A stretch of 64,000 nucleotides of DNA from Orientallactaga sibirica (GCA_036365145.1 JAEOAD010000015.1:13447501-13511500); one strand, 5' to 3'. Numbered from the stretch's first letter, positions 42,041 to 54,329 are shown. Notes: generated by a model from the letters alone, not told the origin. Translations and numbers: made by a program.

Positions 42041-42650
42041 GCCGTACAGTTTTTAGACATTGTTTAGAGGCTTAAAAAAAAAAAAACCCTAGAATTCTCT
42101 AAGCTAGGCATGTCCAACCTGTAGCTCACAAGCTACCCCAAAGGAGGTTTGAGGGATGAAAGTGAAAACTCATGTAACCCCATACATTTATAGATGGCAT
42201 CATGTCATAATGTCACAGTGTAGATATCCCTGCTGTAAGCAAAGCACAATGTACATTCTAGTGGGGACTCAGCAGACTGGAATACTGGTACCCATGGGGA
42301 CAATACAGGTGGTGCTGTTGAGGCTTCAGACAAAAATGAGGACTCGATTGGGAGTTAGATTAGAGGCTGTTTGTGTTATATACATCTTAGCACAGAACGT
42401 GGATACATTTTGTCCATGTGTTAAAACTTGTGAGTTAGGGTTATTTTAAAGGTGGACTAATGAATCTAACGGAGGAAATTTCAAGTCCTGTATTTAGATA
42501 TGGTTATTGTTAATTACTTTTACCCAAGGCTTACAATGAAAATTGGGAATGAAAAGCATAGCAAAAAAGATTCAGGAAACTTGCAATTTGATCAAAAAAG
42601 GCTGTGTAAAGTTAGGAGTGAGGAAGACGTGGTTTCTAAGCATGTTAAAA
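42041..42650. other. No gene recognised
   Basis: Apparently unique DNA between repeats. The only notable open frame (97 codons from 42,156) has no recognisable domain. Confidence 0.35.
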
Positions 42651-42656
42651 GGAAGC

Positions 42657-42872
42657 CAGTGGTCTTGCTCAGTGGTTAAAGGTGCTTGTGTGCAAAGCCC
42701 ACAGATCCCAGTTCAATTCTCTAGTGCCCATGTAAAGCCAGAAACAAAAAAGTAGCACATGCATCTGGTATTTGTTTGCAGGACAAGAGATCATAGTGCA
42801 TGTGCACACGCATGTACATGCATACACACACACACATGCACACACACAAATAAAATTTAATTTTATAAAAAT
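42657..42872 (+). mobile_element. DIP/B2-superfamily SINE with (CA)n
   Basis: GCTCAGTGGTTAAAGGTGCT, CCCAGTTCAATTCTC and AGTAGCACATGCATCTGG mark the family. The 3' part has CACACACACATGCACACACA and AAATAAAATTT. Confidence 0.75.
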
Positions 42873-42879
42873 TCTTAAG

Positions 42880-43020
42880 CCAGGCATAGAGGCTCATGCC
42901 TTTAATTCCAGCACTTAGGAAACAGAGGATCACCATGAGTTTAAGGCTACTCTGAGACTATATAGTGAATTCCAGATCGGTCTAAGCTAGAGTGAGACCT
43001 TGCTTCAAAAACCCAAAAAA
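42880..43020 (+). mobile_element. B1 SINE, diverged
   Basis: GCCAGGCATAGAGGCTCATG, TTCCAGCACTTAGGAAACAG and TAGAGTGAGACCTTGCTTCA. Confidence 0.8.
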
Positions 43021-43032
43021 ATGTTTTGTGTG

Positions 43033-43275
43033 GGGAACTGGGGAGATGGCTCAGTAGTTAAAGGTGCTTACTTGTAAAGGCTGCAGCCCAGGTTCAATTC
43101 CTCAGATCCCACATGAAGCCAGATGCATAAAATGACACATGTATCTGGAGTTCATTGGTAGTAGCAAGAGGCCCTGGCCTCTCTTTCTCCCTCTCCCTCT
43201 CCCCCTTTCTTTCTCTTTCTTCTTCTCTCTCTCTCTCTTTTATACATATACACACAAATAAATAAATATATTTTA
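43033..43275 (+). mobile_element. DIP-type SINE
   Basis: GGGGAACTGGGGAGATGGCT head, AGCCCAGGTTCAATTCC box B, CT-rich segment and AAATAAATAAATATATTT tail. Confidence 0.85.
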
Positions 43276-43538
43276 AAGCTTTTTTGTTTAAAAATGAGCC
43301 AAAATTTTGAAAGCCAAATATTTTGAACTGGGATAATAAGAAAGATACTTTGAGAACCTCTCACAGTTAGCCATACCCCATCCATAACAGATTCAATGAT
43401 ATGAAAGAGAATACTCATTTGAAAGACTTCTTGGGAAGAAAATGGTTTTGGTCACCCTCCTGCACAAGTTCTTAGAAACTTGTTTCCCCAGTGTATATTT
43501 TCATGATGATCATGAGTCTACGGGGCCAAGGGACAAAT

Positions 43539-44420
43539 GTGGTGGTTTGGGAGGTAAAAACTTGCTGGTGGAGGTATATTCCTGGGGGCAGTATTTGTGG
43601 TATTATAGCCATCTTCTACTTACTGCTGTTTTCCATATGCTGTGGCAAGGAGGTGATGGCCAGCCTCTGCTTCACCATGTTTTCCCTTATGGTAAATCAA
43701 AATAAATACTTTCATTCCATCAGCTATTCCTGGCAGCAGCCCTAGTCATCATTCATGTGATGCTGGGTTTTGCAGTCATTCAGAATGCCAATATTAGGGG
43801 GGGTCACACTGGTATCCACCCAAAGTTAAAGATAAAATTAGGAGTACAGACACTGTGTGACAGAAGTCAGAGTCCCTAGGAGAGCCACTGAGAGGGTGTT
43901 GTATGAAGCTGTGTGAATGAGACCTAAGCTGCAGTGGAGCCTGGAATACTGGAGATGCCAAGGAAAGTCACAGGTAACAAGTCAACCCACTGGAAAGACC
44001 AGGTGGGCTATAGGCAGCAAGGACATAGTGCGGAGTGTCCCAAACTCACTGGAGCTTACATCATAATACCACATGTTCTGGATGCTAGACGCGGAGCTAC
44101 AGGATTTAGTTCTTTGATGGACTTTAGTCTCACATTGGTCTGATCTCTCCTTGCTATTCTCCTATCCCCTAATTTTGTTTTTCTTTTTTAATCCCCCAAT
44201 TTTGAAAGAGATCATTTACTGTGTGTATTGTATTCTGGAAGATAACTTTCCTTTTTATTTTACAGGAACAGCTGAGAGTTTACCTTGACTCTGAGAAAAG
44301 ACTCTGGATTTGGGTTTTTGAATAATATTGGAACTGTTAAGACTTTGGGGACTCTGGGAAATGGGTTAAATATATTTTGCATTATGAAATGGCCAAGCAT
44401 CTTTGGGGCCAAAGGAATAA
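43539..44420 (+). mobile_element. MaLR 5' LTR remnant plus internal region
   Basis: A shortened LTR (TGTGGTGGTTTGGGAGGTAA to about 43,750) is followed by internal sequence like that at 6,205-6,856. It ends GGAACTGTTAAGACTTTGGG and GTTAAATATATTTTGCATTA just before another LTR. The arrangement is a decayed MaLR provirus with no protein-coding capacity. Confidence 0.6.
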
Positions 44421-45172
44421 TGTTATGCTTTGAATATGAAATGTCTCCCATAGGCTCATATTTTTGACACTTAGTCTCTAGTTTGTGGCAAATGGTGAAA
44501 AAAAATAAGTCACTGTGGGCATGGCTTTAAAGGTTTTACCTGGTCCCAGAAATAATCCTCCTCCTTCTTCTTTCTCTCTTTCTATCCTCCCCCCTTACTC
44601 CTTTCTTCTCCTCTCTTCTCTCCTTCTTTCCTTCCTGTCCTCCATGAGATGATGTGGTACTTTGAATGTGTATGGCCCCATAGACTGAGGTGTTTTATTA
44701 ATGTTGAGCTTATAAGTTGAGCCCCTAGCAGGCAGATACCTGCTATAGGAGGTGAGTTACTGGAGAGTAGATCTGAGTCCAGCCCTACTAAGTGTGAAAA
44801 GAACAGTTTGAGCTTTGGGTGTGTGTGTGTAGCTGTTGGTGGTGTCTCTCTGCTTGAATTAATGAAAGTGAGCCAGCTTCTTCTGCCATTGATATGGTTC
44901 CCCTGGAATTTGTAAGCCTGAAACAAATCCTTTCCTCCCATAAGCTGTTTCTGGTCAAGTATTTGTCCAGCAACAAGGAACTGACTGTAACAGATGGACA
45001 TCCTGACCCTCCATATGTTCCTGTAACCATGATATTCTGCATTACTATGGGCCTAGAATTGATGCAGACAATGACTATAGACTGGAGCCTCTGAAGCCAT
45101 GAACTAAGACAAATCTTTTTCCCCTTAAGTTGTTTATGTCAGGTATTTTGTCACAACAGTGGGAAAAGTAAC
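44421..45172 (+). mobile_element. MaLR 3' LTR split by a younger LTR
   Basis: The LTR starts TGTTATGCTTTGAATATGAA and is interrupted at about 44,648. It resumes near 44,998 and ends with CCCCTTAAGTTGTTTATGTC and GGTATTTTGTCACAACAG. The insert is another MT-like LTR with its own TSD. Confidence 0.6.
44653..44992 (+). mobile_element. Solo MT-like LTR nested in an older LTR
   Basis: TGTGGTACTTTGAATGTGTA begins it and GACTGTAACA ends it. GATGA (44,648-44,652) and GATGG (44,993-44,997) are a 5-bp TSD with one mismatch. Confidence 0.75.
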
Positions 45173-45576
45173 TGTGGTGATTTGAATGTAAATGCACGTC
45201 CCCCTTAGACTCAGGTGTTTTATTAAGCTTATAATTTGGGTCTCTAGACACCTGGCAAGAGGAGGTGTTACTGGGGGTGGATCCTAGGGTCCACCCCAAA
45301 AATGTGTTTGGGGAAGATCTGATTCTAGCCCAAATGTGAGGAGAGCCATCTGAGTTCTGGGGGGCGGGAGGGGCAGGTTCTGCTTGCTGCTGGTTAGTAT
45401 TTGTTGTTTTTTTGAGATTTACTAGCTGTTTTGGTTGTTTCTCTTGGCTTGGATCTGTGAAAGGAAGCCAGCTTATTCTGCTATTGATGGTACTTCCCCT
45501 GGATCTGTAAGCTTTAAATAAATCCCTTCCTGTTTGGTTGGATATTTGTCCCAGCAACCTGGCACTGACTACAACA
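45173..45576 (+). mobile_element. Solo MT-like LTR with perfect TSD
   Basis: It starts TGGTGATTTGAATGTAAATG directly after AACTG and ends CTGACTACAACA. GTAAC stands at 45,577-45,581 and GTAAC at 45,168-45,172. It carries AAATAAATCCC near its end. It landed at the very end of the preceding LTR. Confidence 0.78.
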
Positions 45577-45696
45577 GTAACCAACACTCATCAGCAAAAG
45601 TTAGTTGCTTTCTCTACTGCTTCCCATTATACCTTCTACAAAGCCCATCAAGGTTATTCACCTGTACTATTTTGAGTTTCTCTTTTTAACTTCTCT

Positions 45697-45890
45697 TTAA
45701 AATTTTTATTTATTTATTTGAGAGTAAAGTAGGGAGAGAAAGAGAAAGGGAGATTAAAAACAATGAGCATATCATAGCCTTTTGTCACTGCAAACAAACT
45801 CCAGATGCATGCACCACTTTGTACATCTGTCTCTACATGAACACTGGGGAATTAAACCCAGGCTGTCAGGATTTGCAAGCAAGCAAAATT
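45697..45890 (-). mobile_element. DIP-type SINE, 5'-truncated
   Basis: TTATTTATTTATTTGAGAGT, CAAACTCCAGATGCATGCAC, GGGGAATTAAACCCAGGCTG and GATTTGCAAGCAAGC are the reverse complement of a DIP without its first 30 or so bases. Confidence 0.85.
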
Positions 45891-47300
45891 TTGAGTTTCT
45901 TAATTGGAGTCTCCTGCATAAAATTGTGATGTTTCTTGAGAGAAGATTGTGTCACTCTTCTCAATATCTTCAAAAATCCCTTAAAGATGCTCAGCAGAGT
46001 CTGTAATAATGTAAAGAAGGTGATTAGATGTATGAATGGGTGTGTTTATGGGTGAGTAGATAACAGATGGATGGATGTTGCTGGGACTGCGCAGGAGGAT
46101 GCAAAAGAATATACCAAGGAGTACCAAAGGCTGGAGATGATATAGTGTTCATTTTTCCCCAAGAGAAGTTCAATACATTTTTAGTAATCCTTCATCTGTG
46201 GACTGAAACTTAGAGTCTAGCTTTTATTTCCAACTAGATGAGTTAAAGACTATCCAACAAATCATGAAGCATTTCCTGCTTTCTCAGTATGAGTATCTCC
46301 CATTGTTACCCATATGACCAACTCTCCCCAGATTGTCTGGAAATAGTCCAGCTTCAAAACTGAAAGTGCAGCATCCCAGGAAATACCATCAGTTCAGGGC
46401 AAAGCAGGGCAGTTGGCCATTGTCCTAGTTATATTGCTTCTGAATATAAAATCAGCAAATCCTAGCCTGAAGTGGGCTATGGGCAGGCATATGACTGAAG
46501 TTTTAGTACTAGGACATCAGTGGAGGTGGCACATTCAGCTTCTGGGAAGCATCCTCAAAGGAAGCAGGGAGCATCTCCTCTGTCTTCATGCTCTCTTGAG
46601 TACAGAAAATCAGCTGGATCTGGACTAGATATCTGGACACATATTAAAGGATGGCAGAGCAAGTATGTAAAGGGAACTGGGTCATTTTAGACATAGGCTT
46701 TCTCTACTTATAGGAGGTAAATAAATTTGTATCTTATTTAAGATATTATTATTTGAAGTTTTCTTTCTCTCATGGCTGAACCCCATCTTAGAGGAAAGAG
46801 TTCCTGTTTGATGAGGTGTGGAGCTATGAACATCACACTGAAACTTGTGTGCTGGCTCATGACACCACCTCCTTCTCATGGTCCTTCACCCCTTCGATTT
46901 CCAAACACCCTGTGTTAGGGACCTCATGGCACAATAGTAGTATGGTAGTACGTCTGACTCCCAAATGCCCATGTTGCTAAAGTTAATGCCTCTAGGGCAG
47001 AGCTCTCCTTCTGTCCTGTTGGCAACAACTGGTAAACTCACTCTCCTTCTGCACTAGGAGTAACAGCCTTGTAGTTTTGTAGACCTGGGCAGAATTTGAG
47101 GGTAAGACATCTTCAGCAGCCATATTGCTGGTTATAATGTAAGAACAGGGCTGATATGGACAGTGAAATGTATCTATATTAATTTTTCAATGATCATGTT
47201 CCTGAATTTATCCAGCATCCTCCAGATTTTTCCATCTACAGCAATTACAAGGTTAACTAATGCTTATGCCAGATAATATTGGTAGTCTTTCCTATGGTTG
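45891..47300. other. No gene or clear repeat recognised
   Basis: Unique-looking DNA with short open frames only. Confidence 0.4.
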
Positions 47301-47435
47301 GTTTCTTTCTAGGCAGAGTCTCACTCTAGCCCAAGCTGACATTTTATAGCTCCAGGATGGTCTTGAAATCATGGGATCCTCTTACCTCAGCTTCCCAAGT
47401 GTTGGGACTAAAAGCATGTGCAACCACACCTGGCT
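47300..47435 (-). mobile_element. B1 SINE, diverged
   Basis: GCAGAGTCTCACTCTAGCCC, GATGGTCTTGAAATCATGGG and GTTGGGACTAAAAGCATGTG. Confidence 0.75.
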
Positions 47436-48390
47436 GATGTGCATATTCTTAATATGACTCTCTCAATCTTCTCTATAAAGCAACCCAAAATAAAAACCTG
47501 TCTGATGAGTTTAGTCTAGTCTTCTGCCTGGCCTATAAGGAATTCTAGGTGGTATAGATATGTCATGGCCTACTCTATCCTGCATGGAGGTATGGGAGCT
47601 GGAAGGCTGTGAGCTCTCTTCTGATGGGAGCAATACCAGTGGCAGGCCTGGCAAGTGCAGAACACCAGGATGAACACCCTGAGATTTAAGTCAGCTCTAA
47701 TCCTCTCGGAATGTGTGGTTTTGACCCTAAGTTTCCTCATAAGCAAAAATTTTCCTGCACAGTGTAAAATGTAATCCAAGTAAGACAATGATATATTACA
47801 GAGCAATATTGAACCAAGAAAATGTTATTCTCTACATTAAATGAGCTATGTTACCTTAGTCCATTCTGTGCCTTACTTCCTCCCATATAAAATGGGGACA
47901 ATAATATTGTACCACTAGTTCTGAAATTCCACATGTTGCACTGACAGGGCACTAGAGGGTCGACTGTGAGGTCTTTGCTCATATATGTTCCTACACAGCA
48001 AGAAAGGATAGTTCCCATCTGGATAGTCCTCTTATCAGTTGATCCAGCTGCACCTCACCTTATCTTCAATCTAGTGGGTTTCACCTCTTTGCCATCCCAA
48101 GAAACCACTCCAAAGGCCCCTCTTGTCCTCCAAAAGGTAACAGAAAGCAGCCTAACCTCTTATCACTACAAAGCCTGCCTCCCACAGTCACTGTGGATTC
48201 ATTCTGCTCCTACATATCACCACATGTGGCTCAGTGTAGCATACAGCCTCCTCCTCCCCAAGACTCTAAACACATGTGACAAATAAACTGGTACCAGAAT
48301 CATCTGTCCAAGGCCCAGTGTTCTCCACTCATCCATCTCATACAATAGGACAAATGAGCCCTCCTAAACCAGTGGAGTGAGTGGAAGGTG
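47436..48390. other. No gene recognised; one MIR-like patch
   Basis: A MIR-like patch lies near 47,845-47,905 (GTTACCTTAGTCCATTCTGT, AAAATGGGGACAATAATA). The 106-codon open frame at 47,966-48,286 has no recognisable domain. Confidence 0.35.
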
Positions 48391-48394
48391 ATCA

Positions 48395-48890
48395 AAGCAA
48401 ACGTGATGATGGTTGGTCTCCATTACCAACTTGTCTGGATTCATAGATGTCAAGCACTGCTGAAATACACCTCTGAGGATGTTTGTGAGCACGTTTCCAG
48501 AGAGGACTGACGTATAAGACAGTGACTAAGGCAGAAAAAAAGTGTGGACCTGTCCATTCAATGGGTTGGGGGCCCAGATAGAAGCAAGTTGGAGGGTAAG
48601 GAAGCCAGTGTACACATGGCCATCTATCCCTGCTGCCATCCTCCCAGACATCACACTCCTGGACTCCAGCTTCTTTAGTCATTCAATGTGGACTCAACAC
48701 CAGCCTCTAACCAGGAAACCTCCAGGCCTTCTGTACCAGATTGGGACTGCCAAAGCGTCCAACTTCTTGGGCCAGAGCAGCTTCTAAGTTCTCTGTCCCT
48801 CTAGCCATTTTTGGACTACCCATCCTCCTGTCATGTAAGCCAACATGATATTGGTGCTCTTTCTCTAAGAACCCTGACTAGTAAAGATGC
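48395..48890 (+). mobile_element. ERVL (MLT2/ORR1-like) LTR
   Basis: TGATGGTTGGTCTCCATTAC, CCAACTTGTCTGGATTCATA, ATACACCTCTGAGGATGTTT and CTGTCCCTCTAGCCATTTTT follow the order of an ERVL-type LTR from start to end. Confidence 0.6.
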
Positions 48891-49560
48891 CTATCTCAAA
48901 ATGTAGTAAAATTAAAGGGAGTGACAGGCTACTACACCCTGGTAGAAGCTCGTGCAAACCAAAAGAAAAGCAAACAAGTGGGCCATAGGCAGGGAGTTGG
49001 ATGACAGCCAGAGGGCAAGGCTGTGCTGGACCCTGGCTTTCCAAAAGACCTTCCCCACACTGGCTAACTTTAAGTTTTCCCTGTCATGTGGGAAACACTC
49101 TCTTTTACTTGGTACAATGAGAAATGTTGTCATTTGCTACTGAAATAGTGACTGATGAGATAGACTACATTACTCCATTCCCAGGACCTGAAAGATGATG
49201 GTATAATATAATGACAGCCTTCCTCCCCAAACCTCTAGCAGTCTGAAGGAGATAGTGGGTCTCTGGAAGTCATGACAGTTTTGAGGTGATAAATGGCCTG
49301 GGGCTGGGTAGTAGATGACTCTCCTTCAATCCTAACACTAATCTTCACTATAAGTCACCTCATCTCCTTTTGCCTCAGTTTTATGACATGTAAAATGGGG
49401 ATTTAAAACTTATTATAATGCCAGTTACCAAGCTAAAGAAGGGAATTAAGAGACAGGACTAAAAAGCCTCACAGTAGGTTCCTCCTGGAAAGAATTCATG
49501 ATTAAAGAGCTGATACCATCCATCTCCTCCACAGCCAGGGTGCTCAGCTGGCCTCACAGG
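48891..49560. other. No gene recognised; MIR-like patch
   Basis: CACCTCATCTCCTTTTGCCT and TGACATGTAAAATGGGGATT near 49,355 are MIR-like. The rest appears unique. Confidence 0.35.
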
Positions 49561-49571
49561 ATTGTATTGTT

Positions 49572-49777
49572 TTTTGTTGTTGTTGTTCTTTTTTTTGTTT
49601 TGTTTTGTTTTTTTTTTGTTTTTTTTCATTTTTCGGTTTTTCAAGGTAGGGTCTCACTCTAGCCCAGGCTGACCTGGAATTCTCTATGTAATCTCAGGGT
49701 GGCCTCGAACTCACGGCGATCCTCCTACCTTTGCCTCCCTAATGCTGGGATTAAAGGCATGTGCCACCATGCCCGGC
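49572..49777 (-). mobile_element. B1 SINE with 12-bp TSD
   Basis: A T-rich tail (reverse poly-A) is followed by the reverse complement of B1 ending GCCACCATGCCCGGC. GATTGTATTGTT flanks it at 49,560-49,571 and 49,778-49,789. Confidence 0.95.
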
Positions 49778-49796
49778 GATTGTATTGTTAAAAGAT

Positions 49797-50420
49797 AAGA
49801 GCACTGAGGAACTTCTAGGTAAGATGGCACTGTAATAGTCATGCCAAAACAGCCTAGGGAGGAAATAAGCAGAAAAACAGCAAAACACACTCTTATACCA
49901 AAAAGTGAAGGTATATATGGAATTATCAACCTCAGCAGAGAAGCAGGAGCTTCTAGAAACCACAGAAGCAGGCAGAACCAGCTCCCACAGTGGTGCTGGT
50001 CCATGCAGCTCCCAGACTCTGCCTGAGCCACAGGAGAAGCCAGCTGAAGGGATTTTCCACTCCTTGATTTTGCCTCCTTGCAAAGTCAAGAAACCTGAAG
50101 AAGACAGTAGGGACCAGCTGAGAAAGAGGATTGCAGGGACCAGCTATGTAGCTCTGGTCCAACTTCAGGCACACTCAACAGCCTCCCCTCCCCCAACTGC
50201 CAATACCAGCAACCCCTGGAGACCTGGGGAAGACAGAGCAGCCACCCAGCACCTAGCACAGGTGAGCAGAGCAGCAGACTCACCAACCCAGCCACCCTAG
50301 CCAAGCCCACAGCCCAGTAAGGAGGGAGCCAAGCAGGCATGCAGCATAGCTGAGACCAAAGCCATCCAAAAAAGGTAACAGAGCCTAATTACACCAGGTC
50401 AGTACCCCACACAAAGCCTA
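49797..50420 (+). mobile_element. Possible L1 5'-UTR-like fragment
   Basis: GAACTTCTAGGTAAGATGGC near its start resembles the YY1-containing start of full-length L1s. The following C/A-rich, weakly CpG-bearing sequence (CAGCTCCCAGACTCTGCCTG, ACCAGCTATGTAGCTCTGGT) has the style of an L1 5' UTR. No ORF1 follows. The alternative is unique DNA. Confidence 0.3.
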
Positions 50421-50679
50421 GTATATACGTCTGCATTGGAAATGCTAATCGCACCTTCCATGTCAGAGTAGGTTAAATGTTAGATTTGATTGATGGTCAG
50501 CTTTGCCATTCTTTTTTTTTTAATTAGTTACTTTTTTTTTGACAACTTCCTTAATTGTAGACAATATCCCATGGTATGTCTCTCCCTCCCCCACTTGGCT
50601 TTGCCATTCTTAAATAAGCTATATTTTGAGGATGTCCTTTGTTCCCTCCTAATATATAGTGCCTTTGTCTTCTTCTTCT

Positions 50680-50795
50680 GTCATTTGTGGGGGTAGGGTC
50701 TCACTCAGCCCCAGGCTGACCTGAACCCTTTACAGACCAGAAATCTCAGCCTCCCAGTTGACAGGATGAAGGCTGTGGGCAACACACACCCTTAG
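50680..50795 (-). mobile_element. B1-like SINE, diverged
   Basis: GGTAGGGTCTCACTCAGCCC and CAGGCTGACCTGAACCCTTT in reverse orientation of B1. Confidence 0.6.
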
Positions 50796-51146
50796 AGACT
50801 TTGACTTTGTTATATTATCTGTTTGTTTTAATAGACCCACTCTTAAATGAATAGAATTTGCTTGTATTTTGCTTCACACACCCTATCAGAATACTTGCAT
50901 ACCAGGCAAACCTTTAGCAAATCTGAACAAAGAGAGAAGAGACACAAATTAATAAGAGATTAAAAGACACCATTATAACAGATATCAAAGAAATTCAGAA
51001 AATCATAAGGACATACTTTAAGAACTTATACTCCAATAAGTTTGAAAATCCGAAAGAAATGGATGATTTCTGAGATTTAAATGACCTACCAAGATTAAAT
51101 CAAGATAAGATAAACCATTTAAATAGACCTATAATAAGTACAGAGA

Positions 51147-51982
51147 ACAAAAGAGGCTATAAGGGAGGAAGGTAAGGGAAGGTCTTAAGTGGATGGTATT
51201 GTATATATGTAAGTAGAAGAACAAATTACAGGAAGGGGAAATACCTAAGCAAGGCCAGGGGAAGAGAATGAGTAAAAGAAGGGCAGGGGGAGGGTCAATC
51301 AAAATTCAAGATAGTCTGAATAAGACTTATGTAAACCTACTTTTTTGAATAATGGTACATCCAGAAGCTATAGGCTGTTACTAGAAAATTTTCAGTGCCT
51401 GGGATTTCCACTGAGTTGTTGGCTACGGAGTTCCCTGTAGCTTCCAAAACATTAAAGGCTATTTCCAAGACCCTTGGTCTCCCTTGAAAAACAGATGGTA
51501 AGACCCTATTGCTGAAGACATCTCTTGCCTGAGAGGCAAGTTCACTGAGAAAGCAAGCTGATGCTGATCAGAAAACCTTCTCCTTGTAGACCAGCCAACT
51601 GAAAGCTGGAAAAAGATGCACTGCATGCAGCTATATGGGAGACAGAAGTCATCAGCAGTGAGAACAGTAGACACTGGAAAATTCAAGTTTGGCCAGACAG
51701 GCCCAATGAACAAACTGGTGCAATAGTGGCATGTCTGCTCTTGGGGAAACTAACTGCTCCCTAATTGGACTGAAGGCCCTCTCTATGGGAGGGAATACAT
51801 GCCTGGTACTGAAAAAACCAATCAAAAGTCTATGGCCACGCCGGGCGTGGTGGCGCACGCCTTTAATCCCAGCACTCGGGAGGCAGAGGTAGGAGGATCA
51901 CCGAGAGTTCGAGGCCACCCTGAGACTACATAGTTAATTCCAGGTCAGCCTGGACCAGAGTGAGACCCTACCTTGCAAAACC

Positions 51983-52015
<33 letters not shown>

Positions 52016-52582
52016 ATGGCCGGGGAGGTCATGAGCCTTAGGGGTATAAACCCTGCTCTTGTCTGGCTAAATGTATATATTATTCCCACCAAACTGCCCT
52101 AAAAGCACTACACTTAATGTTCATATTCACATATTAATACTACTCTCACTTCTGGTTAGAGAAGCTTCTCTTTTCAAATGGCGATGACCACTGGAATGAC
52201 CCAAAAGGCAACATAGTGCTGAGAAGAAGGGATGGAGGAGTGTCCAGCACTGAAACATCTCTATCATAGCCTCTATGGCTCAGGGTCCATTGTGAAAAGA
52301 GGGTGGGAAGAATGTAAGAGCCAAAGGAAGGGTCGACTCCTTACAATGCAACTGTCCAGACAGAAATTGGCCTCAATATCCATGACCCTCGCAGGGCCTA
52401 GCAATATGTTTGCAAGACCCTCATAATAAAGAAAAAGATGATGACATTAAATTAAAAGAGAGAATAATGGAGAGAGGGAGGGGATATGATGGAGAGTGGA
52501 GTTCTGAAGAGGAATGGAGGGAGGGGAGGGAAATATCATGGTTTATTGTCTGTAAGTATAGAAGTTGTCAACCAAAAAAAAT
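51147..52582 (+). mobile_element. L1 3'-UTR segment inserted in the L1 ORF2 (copy 1)
   Basis: It starts AGAGGCTATAAGGGAGGAAG and follows the outer L1's 3' UTR (from about 55,218) word for word with divergence: TTGTATATATGTAAGTAGAA, CTAGAAAATTTTCAGTGCC, TGGGAGACAGAAGTCATCAG. ORF2 reading resumes after an A/T-rich run at about 52,577. This is best explained as a 5'-truncated L1 inserted into an older L1. A clear TSD was not found. Confidence 0.75.
51838..52007 (+). mobile_element. B1 SINE with 14-bp TSD (copy 1)
   Basis: The SINE starts near GCCGGGCGTGGTGGCGCACG and ends in a 30-odd-base A-run. AAAAGTCTATGGCC stands on both sides (51,824-51,837 and 52,008-52,021). It sits in the inner L1 3' UTR. 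Confidence 0.97.
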
Positions 52583-52799
52583 TTTTTTAAATCTCCCAAC
52601 TAAAAGAGAACACCAGATGTATTCACTGGTGAATTTTAACAGGCCTTAATGAAGACTTAGCACCACTGTTTCTCAGACTTTTCCATGAATCAGAAAAGGA
52701 AGGAATACTACCAAACTCCTTCTAAAAAGCCATCATCACCCTTATAACAAAACCAGACAAAGATATAGTGAAAAAACTAAATTACAGAACAATCTCCTC

Positions 52800-53228
52800 A
52801 TGAACATAGATACAAAAATTCTCAACAAAATATTAGCAAACAGAATACAAAGATATATCAAAAAGATCATTCACCCCAACCAAGTAGGCTTTATCCCAGA
52901 GATGCAGGGATGGTTCAATATATGCAAATCAATAAATGCAATACACTATATAAATGGACTGAAAGACAAAAATCACATGATAATTTCAAAAGATGCAGAA
53001 AAGACATTTGACAAAATCCAACATCCTTTCATGATAAAAGTACAAAAGAAACTGGAAATAGGAGGAACATATCTCAACATAATAAAGGCTAAGTATGACA
53101 AGCCTACAGCCAACATAATATTCAATGGGGGAAAACTTGAAGCTTTTCCACTAAAATCAGGAACAAGACAAGGGTTTCCACTGTCCCCACCCTTATTTAA
53201 TATAGGACTAGAAGTCTTAGCTATATAG
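52800..53228 (+). pseudogene. L1 ORF2 reverse-transcriptase fragment (copy 1)
   Basis: L1 ORF2 protein makes DNA from L1 RNA at the nicked target. This 142-codon open stretch covers the start of the RT domain: the [15 protein letters not shown] region, then [14 protein letters not shown] with the first catalytic Asp, then [10 protein letters not shown]. The second catalytic motif follows in another reading frame near 53,295 and reads VSDDMILY, where most L1s have an F/Y-A-D-D core. A stop after LEVLAI, the frame change and the missing upstream domains make it inactive. The same stop occurs in the second copy. Confidence 0.88.
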
Positions 53229-53488
53229 TAAGGCAAGAGACACACATAAAAGGGATGTAAATTGAAAAGGAAGAGCTCAAATTATCATTAGTTTCAGATG
53301 ATATGATTCTATACATAAAGGACCCTAAAGACTCTACCAGCAAACTGTTAGAGCTGATAAACATTTTTAGCAGCATAGCAGGTTACAAAATAAACACACA
53401 GATAATAGTAGCTTCCTATATACTAACAACAAACATGCTGAGTATGAAATCAGGGAATAACTCCCATTCACAATTACCTCAAAAATAG

Positions 53489-53493
53489 AAGAA

Positions 53494-53545
<52 letters not shown>

Positions 53546-53546
53546 A
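53489..53546. repeat. (GAAA)n microsatellite in the L1 ORF2 (copy 1)
   Basis: The tract interrupts ORF2-derived sequence after CTCAAAAATAGAAG. The matching tract in the second copy differs in length. Confidence 0.95.
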
Positions 53547-54329
53547 AAAAAAAGAAAATGGAAAGAAGGAACCTTGGAATAAACCTAACCAAGGAAGTGA
53601 AGGTGCTAGGAAATGCAAAGACATCCCATGTTCTTGGATTGGAAGAAGCAATATTGTGAACATGTCATTCTTGCCAAAAGCAATCTACATAGTTAATGCG
53701 ATAGCCATCAAAATTCAATGGCATTCTTCACAGAAATAGGAAAAAGCAATCTTGAAATTCATTTGGAAGCAAAAAGAAACCTCAAATAGCCAAAATAATT
53801 TTGAGCAACAAATATAAGGCTGAGGTATCACCATACCTGACTAAGCTATATTACAGAGCCATAGTAATAAAAATAGCACGGTACTTGCACAAAAGCAGAC
53901 CTAGATCAATGGAACAGAATAGAGGATGAAGATTTAAGTCTTGTCAGCTATAGCCACCTGATCTTTGAGAAAAATGCCAAAAATACTCATTAGAGAAAAC
54001 ACAGCCTCTTCAACAAATGGTACTGGGAAAGCTGGATATCTATATGTAGAAGGATGAAAATAGATCCTTTTCTCTCTCCATCCACAATAATCAAGTCCAA
54101 ATGGATTAAAGACCTTAACATCAGACTTGAAACACTGGAAACTCATGAAATTACAAAGCTTTTGTACAGCAAAGGACACTGTGAATAGAGCAAAGAGGAA
54201 ACCTACAGAATGGGAGAAAGTCTTTGCCAGATATACATCTGACAGAGGATTAATATCTAGGAAATACAAAGAACTATGATAACTAAATAATAAGAAATCA
54301 AACAACCCAATTAAAAAATGGGCTATGGA

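Noticed and set aside
47966..48286. 106-codon plus-strand frame
   Set aside because: No family resemblance, and composition like surrounding non-coding DNA.
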